From Fidelibacterota bacterium (GTDB taxonomy: Bacteria > Fidelibacterota > Marinisomatia > Marinisomatales > UBA1611), in assembly GCA_029936885.1 (NCBI GenBank), contig JAPYRR010000001.1:48477-92622 (forward strand): 44,146 nt of DNA. The letters run 5' to 3'. Position numbers and translations under genes: made by a program. Shown here piece by piece: positions 17,545-25,927 of the stretch. Every line of letters begins with the position of its first letter. Within the stretch, counting starts at the first letter, position 1. The notes below the pieces were generated by a model. That model was given only the letters and a program-made list of their open reading frames with translations, was not told the DNA's origin and made no database searches.

Positions 17545-18789
17545 TTATTGCGTTACTCCTTGCATAATAATACCACAAATCCAAGCGCCGTAGGTTCCAA
17601 TAGCATACCCCAGAACGGCCAGTAAAACGCCCACGGGTGCCAAAGATGGATGAAAGGCTGACGCTACGATAGGAGCAGATGCTGCACCACCTACATTGGC
17701 CTGGCTCCCTACTGCCAGAAAGAAAAATGGTGCACGAATAAGTTTTGCTACCACGATAAGAAGAATTGCATGAAATGTAATCCAAATTAACCCAATGAGA
17801 AATAGACCCGGATTTTCAAAAATAGCCATAATATTCATTTTCATCCCAATCGTAGCCACAAGAATGTAGAGGAATAAACTCCCATAACGGGATGCGCCCA
17901 CTCCTTCTAACTCCCTCGCTTTTGTAAATGATAATCCCAATGCAATCGTGGTGGCCAAAACGATAAGCCAGAAAAATCCCGATGTAAGGCTGAATTTAGC
18001 TAAGCCGGGCGCATTCTCACCAATCCAAGGTGCAATTATATCCGCACCAAAATGGGCTAAAGCTGTAACACCAAATCCCACTGCCATGACCTTAATTGTA
18101 TCTGTCAGATTCGGGATACGTAAAATTTGGGCTCGATAGGTTTCAATCTTTTCTTTCAATTCTGCAATGGCAGATGTATCAGCCTGGAATTTTGCATCGA
18201 TCCGTTCATGAATTCCTGCACCATACAATAAAAATGCCATCCAAATATTTGCAACAATTACATCCACGGCGATCATGGCTGAAAAAATGGAATCTCCAAC
18301 ATTAAATATTTCTTTCATGGCCGCCTGATTCGCACCCCCGCCGATCCAACTTCCTGCTACGGTAGTGAGTCCACGCCAAACGGCTTCTGGGCCAGCTCCA
18401 CCCACCACATCCGGTGCAAAGACTGAAACGATCAGGATAGCAAGTGGCCCGCCAATAATGATGCCCAATGTACCCGTTAAGAACATGATAATAGCTTTGG
18501 GCCCCAGTTTCTTGATCTCCGGTAAATCGATACTGATAGTGAGTAATACTAGACTCGTAGGGAGCAAATACCGGGAGGCAACAAAATAAAGATTGGACCC
18601 TTCCCCGGATATGATTCCCAGGGAATTAAAAACAGATGGAATGAAATAACAGAGTAAAAGTGAGGGGATGTATTTATAGAATTTTTTCCAGAATGGATGT
18701 TCGCTTTTGGAGGTGATAAAAACAAACGCCAGGATACCAAGGAGAATACCGAAAACAACGGCGTCGTTTGTGATGAGTGTTGTTTGCAT
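17545..18789 (-). CDS. DUF819 family integral membrane protein
   Basis: A hydrophobic protein of 414 residues with about ten or more predicted membrane helices. The YjcL/DUF819 style shows in GGAGPEAVWRGLTTVAGSWIGGGANQAAMKE, a Gly-rich discontinuous-helix segment, and its C-terminal counterpart VGSQANVGGAASAPIVASAFHPSLAPVGVL. The two-fold repeated layout resembles sodium-coupled symporter folds, but the transported substrate is unknown. Residues 195-220 form a charged cytoplasmic linker. The gap to the BI-1-like gene upstream is 23 bp, so the two may share a transcript. Confidence 0.82.
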   Translation of the reverse strand: MQTTLITNDAVVFGILLGILAFVFITSKSEHPFWKKFYKYIPSLLLCYFIPSVFNSLGIISGEGSNLYFVASRYLLPTSLVLLTISIDLPEIKKLGPKAIIMFLTGTLGIIIGGPLAILIVSVFAPDVVGGAGPEAVWRGLTTVAGSWIGGGANQAAMKEIFNVGDSIFSAMIAVDVIVANIWMAFLLYGAGIHERIDAKFQADTSAIAELKEKIETYRAQILRIPNLTDTIKVMAVGFGVTALAHFGADIIAPWIGENAPGLAKFSLTSGFFWLIVLATTIALGLSFTKARELEGVGASRYGSLFLYILVATIGMKMNIMAIFENPGLFLIGLIWITFHAILLIVVAKLIRAPFFFLAVGSQANVGGAASAPIVASAFHPSLAPVGVLLAVLGYAIGTYGAWICGIIMQGVTQ

Positions 18790-18812
18790 CCTTTAAGTTA
18801 TTTAACTCACCC

Positions 18813-19553
18813 CTATCGCCGGCTCTGGAGTTTTGCTAGCAGTCGAAGAATCTCTAAATAAAGCCAGATCAATGTTACAAGCAATCCAAACGCGCCATAC
18901 CATTCCATATATTTTGGTGCACCCATTTCAACGCCCTCTTCAATAAAATCAAAATCCAATACGAGATTTAAAGCAGCGATTACCACCACAAATCCGCTGA
19001 ACAAAATCCCCATCATGCCATTACTATGAATAACACCAATACTGGAACCAAAAAAGCCCATAAGCATATTGATAACATACAAAATGGCAATGCCTCCTGT
19101 TGCAGCCACCACCCCAAGTTTGAAATTTTCTGTGGCTTTGATCAATCCCGATTTGTAAGCGAGCAACAATGCGCCAAGTGTGCCAAAGGTTAAAAAGATC
19201 GCCTGAATCACAATCCCTGGATACATTTGTTCAAAGATCATAGAAATCACACCGAGAAAAATGCCTTCAACCACCGCATACATGGGCACGGTAATATGCC
19301 CGTACTGGGGTTTGAAAATGGTAACCATAGCCAAAATGAATCCACCAATGACCGCAGGAAATACCAGGCCATGCATAGCTGGGTTTCCCCACGTATAACC
19401 GGCACTCAATATGATCAAAATTAAACCGATCCCGGTTTTGTTTACGGTGCCACTCAATGTCATGGCCCCTTCCGTAACTGCTGAAAGATGTTTTCTAAAA
19501 GTGGTCGCTTTTAATGCCGGATTTCCCGACCGCATGGTTAAATGTTTATTCAT
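18813..19553 (-). CDS. Bax inhibitor-1/YccA-like membrane protein
   Basis: From the ATG at 19553 the product has 246 residues and begins MNKHLTMRSGNPALKATTF, a characteristic start of the bacterial BI-1/YccA-like branch. About seven membrane helices follow, ending in WYGAFGLLVTLIWLYLEILRLLAKL. Conserved acidic residues near the end (DFDFIEEGVEMG) match the di-aspartyl pH-sensor region of BI-1 proteins, which leak calcium in some bacteria. The physiological role is unproven. A longer frame from 19592 would overlap the small upstream ORF by 47 nt. The shorter start has AAGGGTG about 7 nt upstream and an 8-nt coupling overlap, so I prefer it. Confidence 0.85.
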   Translation of the reverse strand: MNKHLTMRSGNPALKATTFRKHLSAVTEGAMTLSGTVNKTGIGLILIILSAGYTWGNPAMHGLVFPAVIGGFILAMVTIFKPQYGHITVPMYAVVEGIFLGVISMIFEQMYPGIVIQAIFLTFGTLGALLLAYKSGLIKATENFKLGVVAATGGIAILYVINMLMGFFGSSIGVIHSNGMMGILFSGFVVVIAALNLVLDFDFIEEGVEMGAPKYMEWYGAFGLLVTLIWLYLEILRLLAKLQSRR

Positions 19554-19680
19554 TGTTTTCACCCTTTTCGATTCTGAACCAGGGTTTCCCATCCGGTCCT
19601 TTTTTCTTTGCCAATTTTATTAAACTTAAACCCACAATCAGAATGAGTGGTATTGATAAAATAAGTGCTGGATTTTCCAT
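19546..19680 (-). CDS. 44-residue single-pass membrane microprotein, coupled to the BI-1-like gene
   Basis: A small ORF running from ATG (19680) to TAA (19548-19546). One hydrophobic helix (about residues 4-22, ALILSIPLILIVGLSLI) is followed by a KKK stop-transfer cluster and a polar tail containing GPDGKPWFRIEKGE. The last 8 nt overlap the BI-1-like ORF, the arrangement of translational coupling. It probably sits in the inner membrane with the tail in the cytoplasm. I know no named family. Support is the overlap, the helix plus positive cluster, and the way it fixes the neighbour's start. Confidence 0.6.
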   Translation of the reverse strand: MENPALILSIPLILIVGLSLIKLAKKKGPDGKPWFRIEKGENNE

Positions 19681-19756
19681 GATTATTTTTGAGTCCAATT
19701 ATTTCTACTTGGTAAAATATTTTGTGAATGAGTCAACGTTATTTTTGTATTCCTGA

Positions 19757-19810
19757 CAAATATAAAACGTAAATATGTAAAACGTAATCTCCAATAATTA
19801 CATATTTACG
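19757..19810 (-). promoter_or_regulatory. Perfect 13-bp inverted repeat and paired direct repeats upstream of the BI-1 operon
   Basis: CGTAAATATGTAA (19768-19780) and TTACATATTTACG (19798-19810) are exact reverse complements, separated by 17 nt. Within the same region TAAAACGTAA occurs twice, at 19764-19773 and 19778-19787, a 14-nt period. On the minus strand TATATTTG (19764-19757) follows directly and fits the TAnnTTTG promoter element of Bacteroidota. The site could be an operator/promoter of the microprotein-BI-1 operon, or a weak AT-rich terminator for the Ste24 gene. There is no T-tract in the right place, so I lean to the operator. Confidence 0.45.
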
Positions 19811-19837
19811 AATTGCATAATTAAATAAAATCTTGAA

Positions 19838-19860
19838 TCAACCATACATTATTATTTTGG
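19838..19860. repeat. Second copy of the short intergenic motif
   Basis: This 23-nt stretch differs from 94-115 by one inserted T. It lies just after the stop of the Ste24-like protease gene (minus strand). Its orientation relative to the preceding gene is opposite to that of the first copy. Confidence 0.35.
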
Positions 19861-19878
19861 CATTTACCTCGGTTATCT

Positions 19879-21123
19879 TTATTGCTCATCAATTATTGTC
19901 ACTGCAGCGATTCGATCCATCACCGGTGGATGACTATAAGACAAAAACACCATAAGTGGATGGGGCGTTAAATGGGACAAATTATTTGCCGCCAACCCTT
20001 TCAACATACTAATTAATGCATCTTTATTTCGGGTGTGCTCCAATGAGTAAGCATCCGCTTCAAATTCATTTTTCCGGCTCAATGCAGTGGTAAAAATAGA
20101 AGTAAGCAAACTCACGGGAGAATAGAGCATCCCGAAAAAGATAAGTCCACCATAAACAGAAACAGTCTCTACACCAAAGACAGCAAATAAATCAAGATCA
20201 TTCATAAGCAGATTAAATACAAAAAGCATAATTCCCGTCTCAATGATTCCCAGTATTGTGCCCGTAATAATATGTTTCTTTTTATAGTGTCCCACCTCAT
20301 GTGCCACCACCGAAACAATTTCTTCCGTTGAATGTTTTTCCAATAAAGTATCGAAAAGCGCAATCCTCCGTGATTTCCCGAAACCACTGAAATAGGCGTT
20401 GGAATGAGACGATCGTTTGCTGCCATCCATCATATCAATTTTAGCTATAGGAAAATTAACTTTTTCTGAAAATGCTTCAATAGCAATTCTCAATTCTCCA
20501 TCTTCGAGGGGCGTAAATTTGTTAAACATGGGTGCAATCACATGAACAAACAAAGGCTGAACCGCAATCATAAATGCTGTGATCAATCCCCAAGCGATCC
20601 ACCAGCCATTCTCACCATAAGTATTAAAAAAGTAGAGGATCGGGCTCATAACCATGGTTCCAAAGACAATGGTCAGCATGTATCCTTTCAATTTATCTAT
20701 TATGTAGGTCTTTGGAGTTGTTTTATTAAACCCATATTTCTCTTCTAAAACAAATGTCCCATACAATGAAAAGGGTAAATTAATAATATCATTAATGATA
20801 AAAATAATTCCAAAAAATATGAGACCGCCCACAATGGGATGAACCGATTGAGTCCGCACAAATAGATCTAAAATACCAAAAAGTTCCATGTGAATTACAA
20901 TGAGTGTTAGCACCAAACTGAATGTACTAGACAATAAACCAAACCGCGTATTGTCCTTTAAATATGCCTGTGATTTGGCGTATTTCTCTTCATCATAATG
21001 GTCTTGAAATCCATCGGGGACTATTTCAGAAACACTATTCATATTCAAAATTGTACTAACCGTTGAAAGCAAATATTCTACAATCAAGGCACCGATAATA
21101 ATCAAACAATATATTTGTTCCAT
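19879..21123 (-). CDS. M48 family membrane metalloprotease (Ste24/CAAX prenyl protease 1-like)
   Basis: A 414-residue integral membrane protein. The N-terminal half resembles the M48_N region of Ste24 (LEEKYGFNKTTPKTYIIDKLKG). The zinc site is HEVGH (275-279) in VVAHEVGHYKKKH, with a downstream EADAYS glutamate ligand. The SSHSNAYFSGFGKSRRIALFDTLL segment is diagnostic of the family. Bacterial members are thought to act in membrane protein quality control, although the yeast enzyme trims prenylated proteins. It is the last gene of the operon starting at murQ, 11 bp after the thioredoxin-like gene. Confidence 0.92.
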   Translation of the reverse strand: MEQIYCLIIIGALIVEYLLSTVSTILNMNSVSEIVPDGFQDHYDEEKYAKSQAYLKDNTRFGLLSSTFSLVLTLIVIHMELFGILDLFVRTQSVHPIVGGLIFFGIIFIINDIINLPFSLYGTFVLEEKYGFNKTTPKTYIIDKLKGYMLTIVFGTMVMSPILYFFNTYGENGWWIAWGLITAFMIAVQPLFVHVIAPMFNKFTPLEDGELRIAIEAFSEKVNFPIAKIDMMDGSKRSSHSNAYFSGFGKSRRIALFDTLLEKHSTEEIVSVVAHEVGHYKKKHIITGTILGIIETGIMLFVFNLLMNDLDLFAVFGVETVSVYGGLIFFGMLYSPVSLLTSIFTTALSRKNEFEADAYSLEHTRNKDALISMLKGLAANNLSHLTPHPLMVFLSYSHPPVMDRIAAVTIIDEQ

Positions 21124-21134
21124 TTATAATAAAC

Positions 21135-21719
21135 CTAATTGAACTTTATGGAGCAGCCCAGAGCTTTTGTTGAAACAGGATCAATCTTTTCTCCTGTCAA
21201 TAGGGCATTCAAGGCATCCGCAAGAAAAGTGTGTTTAACCTTGCGGGGTTTCCTGGGATTGTCATCAATCGCACCGCGATAAACCAATTTATCCTTTTCA
21301 TCAAATAAATAAATATGGGGCGTTTTTCGGGCACCAAATGCTGTAGCCAACCTAGAGCCCGGATCTTGCGTATAAGGAAAATTGTAACCCATTTCTTGCG
21401 CATGCTCAATCATTTCTTCCATACTGTCATCACTCTCAAATTGGCTTTCGTTGGAATTCACGGCAATCAATCCAATTCCCTTGGGGATAAATTCCTGCGC
21501 CAGAGTCACATAACGGTCTTCCCAAGCAAGCACCCACGGACAGGTATTGCAGGAAAAAATGACCAACGTTCCCGCATCTCCTTTCGCATCAGTTAGGGTC
21601 ATGCTTTTTCCACTGATGTCAGCCAGTTGATGATCCATGAGCGGCATGGTTGAACCTATTTCTAATTCGCCAGCGATTAGAAAGGTGATTCCGGTTAAGA
21701 TAGATAATATTTTTTTCAT
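21135..21719 (-). CDS. Exported thioredoxin-like protein (AhpC/TSA-redoxin family)
   Basis: The 194-residue protein starts with a signal peptide (MKKILSILTGITFLIAG). It has a thioredoxin fold with an active-site-like CNTC pair (Cys57 and Cys60) in FSCNTCPWVLAWEDRY, followed by GLIAVNSNES and a KTPHIYLFDEKDKLVYRGAIDDN segment. This subfamily of redoxin-like periplasmic proteins is common in Bacteroidota-like genomes. The redox partner is unknown. It is flanked by a TlpA-like lipoprotein (8 bp away) and a membrane protease, suggesting a periplasmic role. Confidence 0.85.
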   Translation of the reverse strand: MKKILSILTGITFLIAGELEIGSTMPLMDHQLADISGKSMTLTDAKGDAGTLVIFSCNTCPWVLAWEDRYVTLAQEFIPKGIGLIAVNSNESQFESDDSMEEMIEHAQEMGYNFPYTQDPGSRLATAFGARKTPHIYLFDEKDKLVYRGAIDDNPRKPRKVKHTFLADALNALLTGEKIDPVSTKALGCSIKFN

Positions 21720-21727
21720 ACAAACTC

Positions 21728-22204
21728 CTATTCGTTTAATGCAAGATGAATGGCTTGCCTGAATTTACTTTCGGGTTCTTGCCCTTCCCAAAAATTCACG
21801 ATCGTTCCGGAATTTTTCCCAAACAGGATTGTGAACGGTAACGAACCAGACCATTCCGGGTGGATGCCATTAATGAAAGGTTGATCTTTTTCATTTTTCA
21901 TAAATGAAACACCAGAAATATTTTGCTTATTTAAGAATTTTTTTACCCCATCAAAGTGGTCATCAAAATCTGCACTGACAAATACCACTTTTAGATCCTT
22001 GAACTCTTTACCCAAATTAACGATCATAGGAAATTCTTCTACACAGGGCACGCACCAGGTTGACCACACGTTCAGGAGCACTGCTTTTTCTCCCTTAAAA
22101 CTCGAAACATGATCATGAATCGTTTTTGAATTTGCTTCAATCAGTTCAACCCGACTGCAACCCGACAGGAAGAATGCAAAAATAATTGCTATAATGACTC
22201 TCAT
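21728..22204 (-). CDS. TlpA-like thiol-disulfide oxidoreductase, lipoprotein
   Basis: The 158-residue product begins with a lipoprotein signal, FAFFLSGCS with Cys16 as the lipidated residue. A thioredoxin domain carries the redox site WCVPC in LNVWSTWCVPCVEEFPM. The later GSLPFTILFGKNSG holds the cis-proline. It should be membrane-anchored and face the periplasm, reducing disulfides of client proteins such as cytochrome maturation factors or envelope enzymes; the client is unknown. Its ATG overlaps the acylase stop (ATGA). The next gene is a second thioredoxin-like protein. Confidence 0.87.
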   Translation of the reverse strand: MRVIIAIIFAFFLSGCSRVELIEANSKTIHDHVSSFKGEKAVLLNVWSTWCVPCVEEFPMIVNLGKEFKDLKVVFVSADFDDHFDGVKKFLNKQNISGVSFMKNEKDQPFINGIHPEWSGSLPFTILFGKNSGTIVNFWEGQEPESKFRQAIHLALNE

Positions 22205-24240
22205 GGCCGAACCTGTCTCATTTCATGTTTTGAAAAAAGTTTGGCCTGGTCATCATAATGGACAGATGATTCAATGGCTGTTGCACTGCCGTATTGGTGA
22301 ATGGTCCAGGCGTTCAATTCTCCGTTAGGTCCCCACTCCACGGCTTGGAAATAACAGTCTCCGGCTCGCCCAATATAAATGTCATCTTTTTTCTCGAAAT
22401 AGATCGCTCTCAATAAACCCGGGCCACCTGAAAGCGGCAAATTCGTTTCACCCCGAACCAATCGTAAAACCTGACCCAACGGTACGTCAATCTTCCCAAA
22501 TTTATTCTCAAGATAATCAATCGTTTCAACAAGTTTACGCGTAATTATTTCAGGTTCATATTTTAGGTCCGCTTTATTAAATGCATTGGGGAGAACAATC
22601 ATAGACAATGCTGCTGCTGTATTTGTTGAATCTGCGGATAAATTCCATCCTTTAATTAACGATAATGCGAAAATCAATTTTTGATCTGTTTCATTAGCCA
22701 TATCCTGAATATATCGGTCTCTCACCTTGGCAATGACAGAATTCAAAGAATACCGTGTATCATATTTATAGGAGAAAAATTCCTCCCGGGTAATTGAAGA
22801 ATCTGCACCGAATGTTTCCAGGGCTCGCATGGCTCTATTGGTTTGGTGAGTTTCAATGCCCGTCCAATCCGGTAAAGCTTTGGATACTTCATCGGGATCG
22901 CCTGTCGCGAGGTAAGGATTGCTGTTACAGTTTTGTAAAAATCCATCTTTTGGATTTAGAACTTGGGGCAATGAATCAAACGGAACATAACTTGTCCAAA
23001 TGTTGCCTTGGGCATCGCCGGCAAGAAGTTCATGCCAGTTATACCTATCATCCCGTTTTGGAATCTTCGCATTATAGACATAAAATATGTTGCCATCCTT
23101 ATCCGCATAACCCGTATTAAACATGGGCAAGGCGTGAATCTCCATGGCATTTCTAAATTCAATGAAATTGGTAGCTTTTCCCATCCGATACCATTCTTCC
23201 ATAAAATTCAAGTTTTTTAAAGATGAAATGCGCAGTGCATAGGTACCATGCTCAAACTCCATCACGGGACCATGAATGGATTCTTTTACCTTCCGTTTAA
23301 ATGTCCAGGAAAAAGGTCCGAATAATTTTACTTTAATTCTCGCTTTCCTAACTTTCAGGTCTTTCCATTCCCCTTCAAACCAGTATTGATCATTATTTTC
23401 CGGATTGATGGTTAATTCATACACGTCAATCAAATCCGGTGAATTAACAGTATGGCTCCAGCCCAAATAAGGATTGTGTCCAATCAATGGAATCGGAGAG
23501 CCGGGAAACAATCCACCATAAAAGTCCCAACCTTCTTCGCTGATAAAATGTGCTTCGTACCAAGCCACGGGGCCATCCCAGGGCTGGTGACTATTGATCC
23601 AAATCCGCGTATAGCCATCACTGGATCGATGGGGCGCTATTGCAAAAACATTACTGGCAACCATTTTGAATGATTTGGTGTCGTCTTTATGCCCATTCAA
23701 CCCAATCGTTTGCGGAGGTGTTTCTTTGGATAATTTTTTCATAACCCCATCCAGCCCAAACATCAAGGGCATACGGTGCGAAAATCCCGCAATTAAATCT
23801 TTTCCCGTGACTGGATATATTTTTTTCAATCCATGTTCCGGGTGATCTTGTAAAAAAAGATTGATGCCTGCCGCGTAGCCACCGCATAATAATTTTACAT
23901 CATCAGCCACGTCAGATTCATAGTTGGATTCAATGGTGTTCCAAATATCCATTAAGTGAACATAATAATCATTCACAGCTGCGCCCTTTCCATAAACGGA
24001 TGCAAGTTTGCCACGTGTTGCAAGTAATATATCGGCAATAGTCTTAAAATCGTCCTGGGCATGGGCATAAGCCAATCCAAAGGAAACATCTGCATCCCGC
24101 TTGCCATAAATGTGGGGAACGCCCCATTCATCCCGTTCGATTCTTGCGGAAAAGCCATCTTTCGTTATTGTGATTTGTTCCCCAAATAATATTTGGATGA
24201 ACAGGAACAATAAAATAAGGATATTTTGTTTTCTAATCAT
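22201..24240 (-). CDS. Penicillin acylase family N-terminal nucleophile hydrolase
   Basis: A 679-residue secreted enzyme with a signal peptide (about 1-20). The alpha chain (about 25-190) contains DEWGVPHIYGKRDADVSFGLAYAHAQDD. The spacer then ends before the likely nucleophile Ser196 in MVASNVFAIAPHRS. Cleavage there would release a beta chain with HSP-like and NLGWSHTVNSPD-type motifs. The family hydrolyses amide bonds of penicillins, acyl-homoserine lactones and other N-acyl substrates. The natural substrate here is unknown, and signal degradation is only a possibility. It overlaps both neighbours by 4 nt, and two thioredoxin-like genes follow. Confidence 0.9.
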   Translation of the reverse strand: MIRKQNILILLFLFIQILFGEQITITKDGFSARIERDEWGVPHIYGKRDADVSFGLAYAHAQDDFKTIADILLATRGKLASVYGKGAAVNDYYVHLMDIWNTIESNYESDVADDVKLLCGGYAAGINLFLQDHPEHGLKKIYPVTGKDLIAGFSHRMPLMFGLDGVMKKLSKETPPQTIGLNGHKDDTKSFKMVASNVFAIAPHRSSDGYTRIWINSHQPWDGPVAWYEAHFISEEGWDFYGGLFPGSPIPLIGHNPYLGWSHTVNSPDLIDVYELTINPENNDQYWFEGEWKDLKVRKARIKVKLFGPFSWTFKRKVKESIHGPVMEFEHGTYALRISSLKNLNFMEEWYRMGKATNFIEFRNAMEIHALPMFNTGYADKDGNIFYVYNAKIPKRDDRYNWHELLAGDAQGNIWTSYVPFDSLPQVLNPKDGFLQNCNSNPYLATGDPDEVSKALPDWTGIETHQTNRAMRALETFGADSSITREEFFSYKYDTRYSLNSVIAKVRDRYIQDMANETDQKLIFALSLIKGWNLSADSTNTAAALSMIVLPNAFNKADLKYEPEIITRKLVETIDYLENKFGKIDVPLGQVLRLVRGETNLPLSGGPGLLRAIYFEKKDDIYIGRAGDCYFQAVEWGPNGELNAWTIHQYGSATAIESSVHYDDQAKLFSKHEMRQVRP

Positions 24241-24884
24241 GGGTTAATAAACTCGGAAATCAGAATTCCCGTCTCCCCTGAATTCCATACATTATACTTT
24301 TTCATAATGGAGAGAAACAGTTCTGAATCCTTAAAAGAATTAAGCCAATTTGATAAATTCAGAAATTCTCCTTGAAACCAAGCTAAATCCACATGAGCTC
24401 CCTGTCGAACAAATGGGAATAATGCCATATCTGCTAACGTGATTTTTTCACCACATAAATAAGATGAATTGGATAATGTTGATTCGTATGTAGTCAAAAT
24501 TTCTCCAACTGCGTTTTGATATTCTTCATAAGACCCGTCTTTAAATCGCACGTGGTATTTATATTTATCTAACCATTTTTTATAATCACCATCATTCTGG
24601 TCAATCAACGAATTTTGCATCTCAATATTCTCTGTATACCAATATTCAGGATCGCTTTGAGATAAAGCCCATTTCATCACATCAATACTTTCATCAATTA
24701 CCGTTCCATCCATGAGTTGTAAAACAGGGACAGTTCCTTTAGGAGAAAGTGAATACAATTCTTCCGGTCGGTCACTTAAAAGGATTTCCCGATGTTCATA
24801 GTCAATACCGGAGTATGCTAAAGCCATGCGAGCCCGCATTGCATAAGGGCAACGTCGGAATGAATAAAGAATGGGATAATTCAA
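24237..24884 (-). CDS. Glutathione S-transferase-like protein
   Basis: A 215-residue cytoplasmic protein with an N-terminal thioredoxin-like GST domain (YSFRRCPYAMRARMALAYSGI, Cys12; then GTVPVLQLMDGTVIDES). An all-helical C-terminal domain (about 90-210) carries the N-capping motif ITLADMALFPF. The CPY motif suggests a cysteine-type catalytic residue as in Omega or Beta classes. Whether glutathione is made by this organism is unknown. Its start overlaps the TrhO stop and its stop overlaps the acylase start, both by 4 nt. Confidence 0.88.
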   Translation of the reverse strand: MNYPILYSFRRCPYAMRARMALAYSGIDYEHREILLSDRPEELYSLSPKGTVPVLQLMDGTVIDESIDVMKWALSQSDPEYWYTENIEMQNSLIDQNDGDYKKWLDKYKYHVRFKDGSYEEYQNAVGEILTTYESTLSNSSYLCGEKITLADMALFPFVRQGAHVDLAWFQGEFLNLSNWLNSFKDSELFLSIMKKYNVWNSGETGILISEFINP

Positions 24885-25921
24885 ATTTCTTGATTCAATT
24901 TCGGTTTGATTCGGGAATCAAAAAATGTTTTTGAGACAACTTGGGATGGATCTTTTCGCCGAATCTTTTGCTCTTCTAATGGTAATTGGGAAAAGTCCAA
25001 ACATTCTTGTGAGCAGCAGCCATCCAATTCTTTCCCGCATATTTCACATTGAATAAAAAGTATGTGACAGGCATCGTTCTTACAATCCGTATGCGTATCG
25101 CAGGATGCACCACAAATATGACAGGTCGCAATCACATCTTCGGTTACACGTTCCCCCAACCGTTCATCAAATACGAAATTCTTCCCGATAAATTTTGATT
25201 CTAATCCCTTTTCTTTAATGTCATGAGTATATTGAATAATTCCACCCTGGAGTTGATTCACATTTTTAAACCCATGATTCATCAAATATGAAGACGCTTT
25301 TTCACAGCGAATTCCGCCAGTACAGTAAAGCAATATTTGTTCATCCTCTTTCCCTTCAAGTATCCGTTTAACTTCTGGCAGCAATTCCTTGGATGTTTCT
25401 ACATCGGGAACAATAGCAGATTCAAACCGGCCAATCTCACTTTCATAATAATTACGCATATCCACAATGATTGTATCAGGATTTTCTAATGCTTGATTGT
25501 ATTCTTCAGCAGAAAGATGGTTCCCAACTTTCTCCATAGTGTAGGCATTATTCGGGACACCATAGGCTACCAATTCTTCCCGAACTTTAATGGTGAGTTT
25601 ATAAAATGATTTCCCATCCTGAAGTGCTTTTTTAACAAGAATATTCTTCAAAATAGTGAATGAGTTCATAGTCTCAAGAAATTGATTCCAGTAATGTTCT
25701 GGAGTACTAAATTGCGCATTGATACCTTCTGTTGCAATGTAGATCCGTCCAAAAATATTTAATTTATTCCATGCCATGAATAATTCATCTCGAAATAATT
25801 GGGGATCATCAATGGGATGATACACATAAAATGAAGCGGTTATTCTTTCAAAAGGTTCTTGAGCCAATTCTTGTTTAAGAACATCCTTATCTATTTTATT
25901 AAATAAAGCGTTTTTTTTCAT
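24881..25921 (-). CDS. trhO: tRNA uridine(34) hydroxylase (rhodanese-related)
   Basis: TrhO, formerly YceA, hydroxylates uridine 34 of certain tRNAs using oxygen, a step toward 5-methoxyuridine. The product (346 aa) has the N-terminal UPF0176 domain (FYVYHPIDDP, IYIATEGINAQFS), the rhodanese domain with catalytic Cys200 in LLYCTGGIRCEKASSYL, and a C-terminal cysteine-rich tail (CHICGASCDTHTDC and CEICGKELDGCC), probably a metal-binding knuckle. All three parts are typical. The gap to murQ upstream is 6 bp. The link between tRNA modification and its operon partners is not obvious. Confidence 0.93.
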   Translation of the reverse strand: MKKNALFNKIDKDVLKQELAQEPFERITASFYVYHPIDDPQLFRDELFMAWNKLNIFGRIYIATEGINAQFSTPEHYWNQFLETMNSFTILKNILVKKALQDGKSFYKLTIKVREELVAYGVPNNAYTMEKVGNHLSAEEYNQALENPDTIIVDMRNYYESEIGRFESAIVPDVETSKELLPEVKRILEGKEDEQILLYCTGGIRCEKASSYLMNHGFKNVNQLQGGIIQYTHDIKEKGLESKFIGKNFVFDERLGERVTEDVIATCHICGASCDTHTDCKNDACHILFIQCEICGKELDGCCSQECLDFSQLPLEEQKIRRKDPSQVVSKTFFDSRIKPKLNQEI

Positions 25922-25927
25922 TTATTA

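Noticed and set aside
18813-19592. Longer BI-1-like frame starting at 19592
   Set aside because: The added residues are not family-like and run in another frame through the coding sequence of the coupled microprotein. The ATG at 19553 has a ribosome binding site.
22743-23887. Several open frames of 60-110 codons on both strands within the acylase gene
   Set aside because: They lie wholly inside a well-supported gene, have odd composition and no start signals; they are shadows of the real frame.
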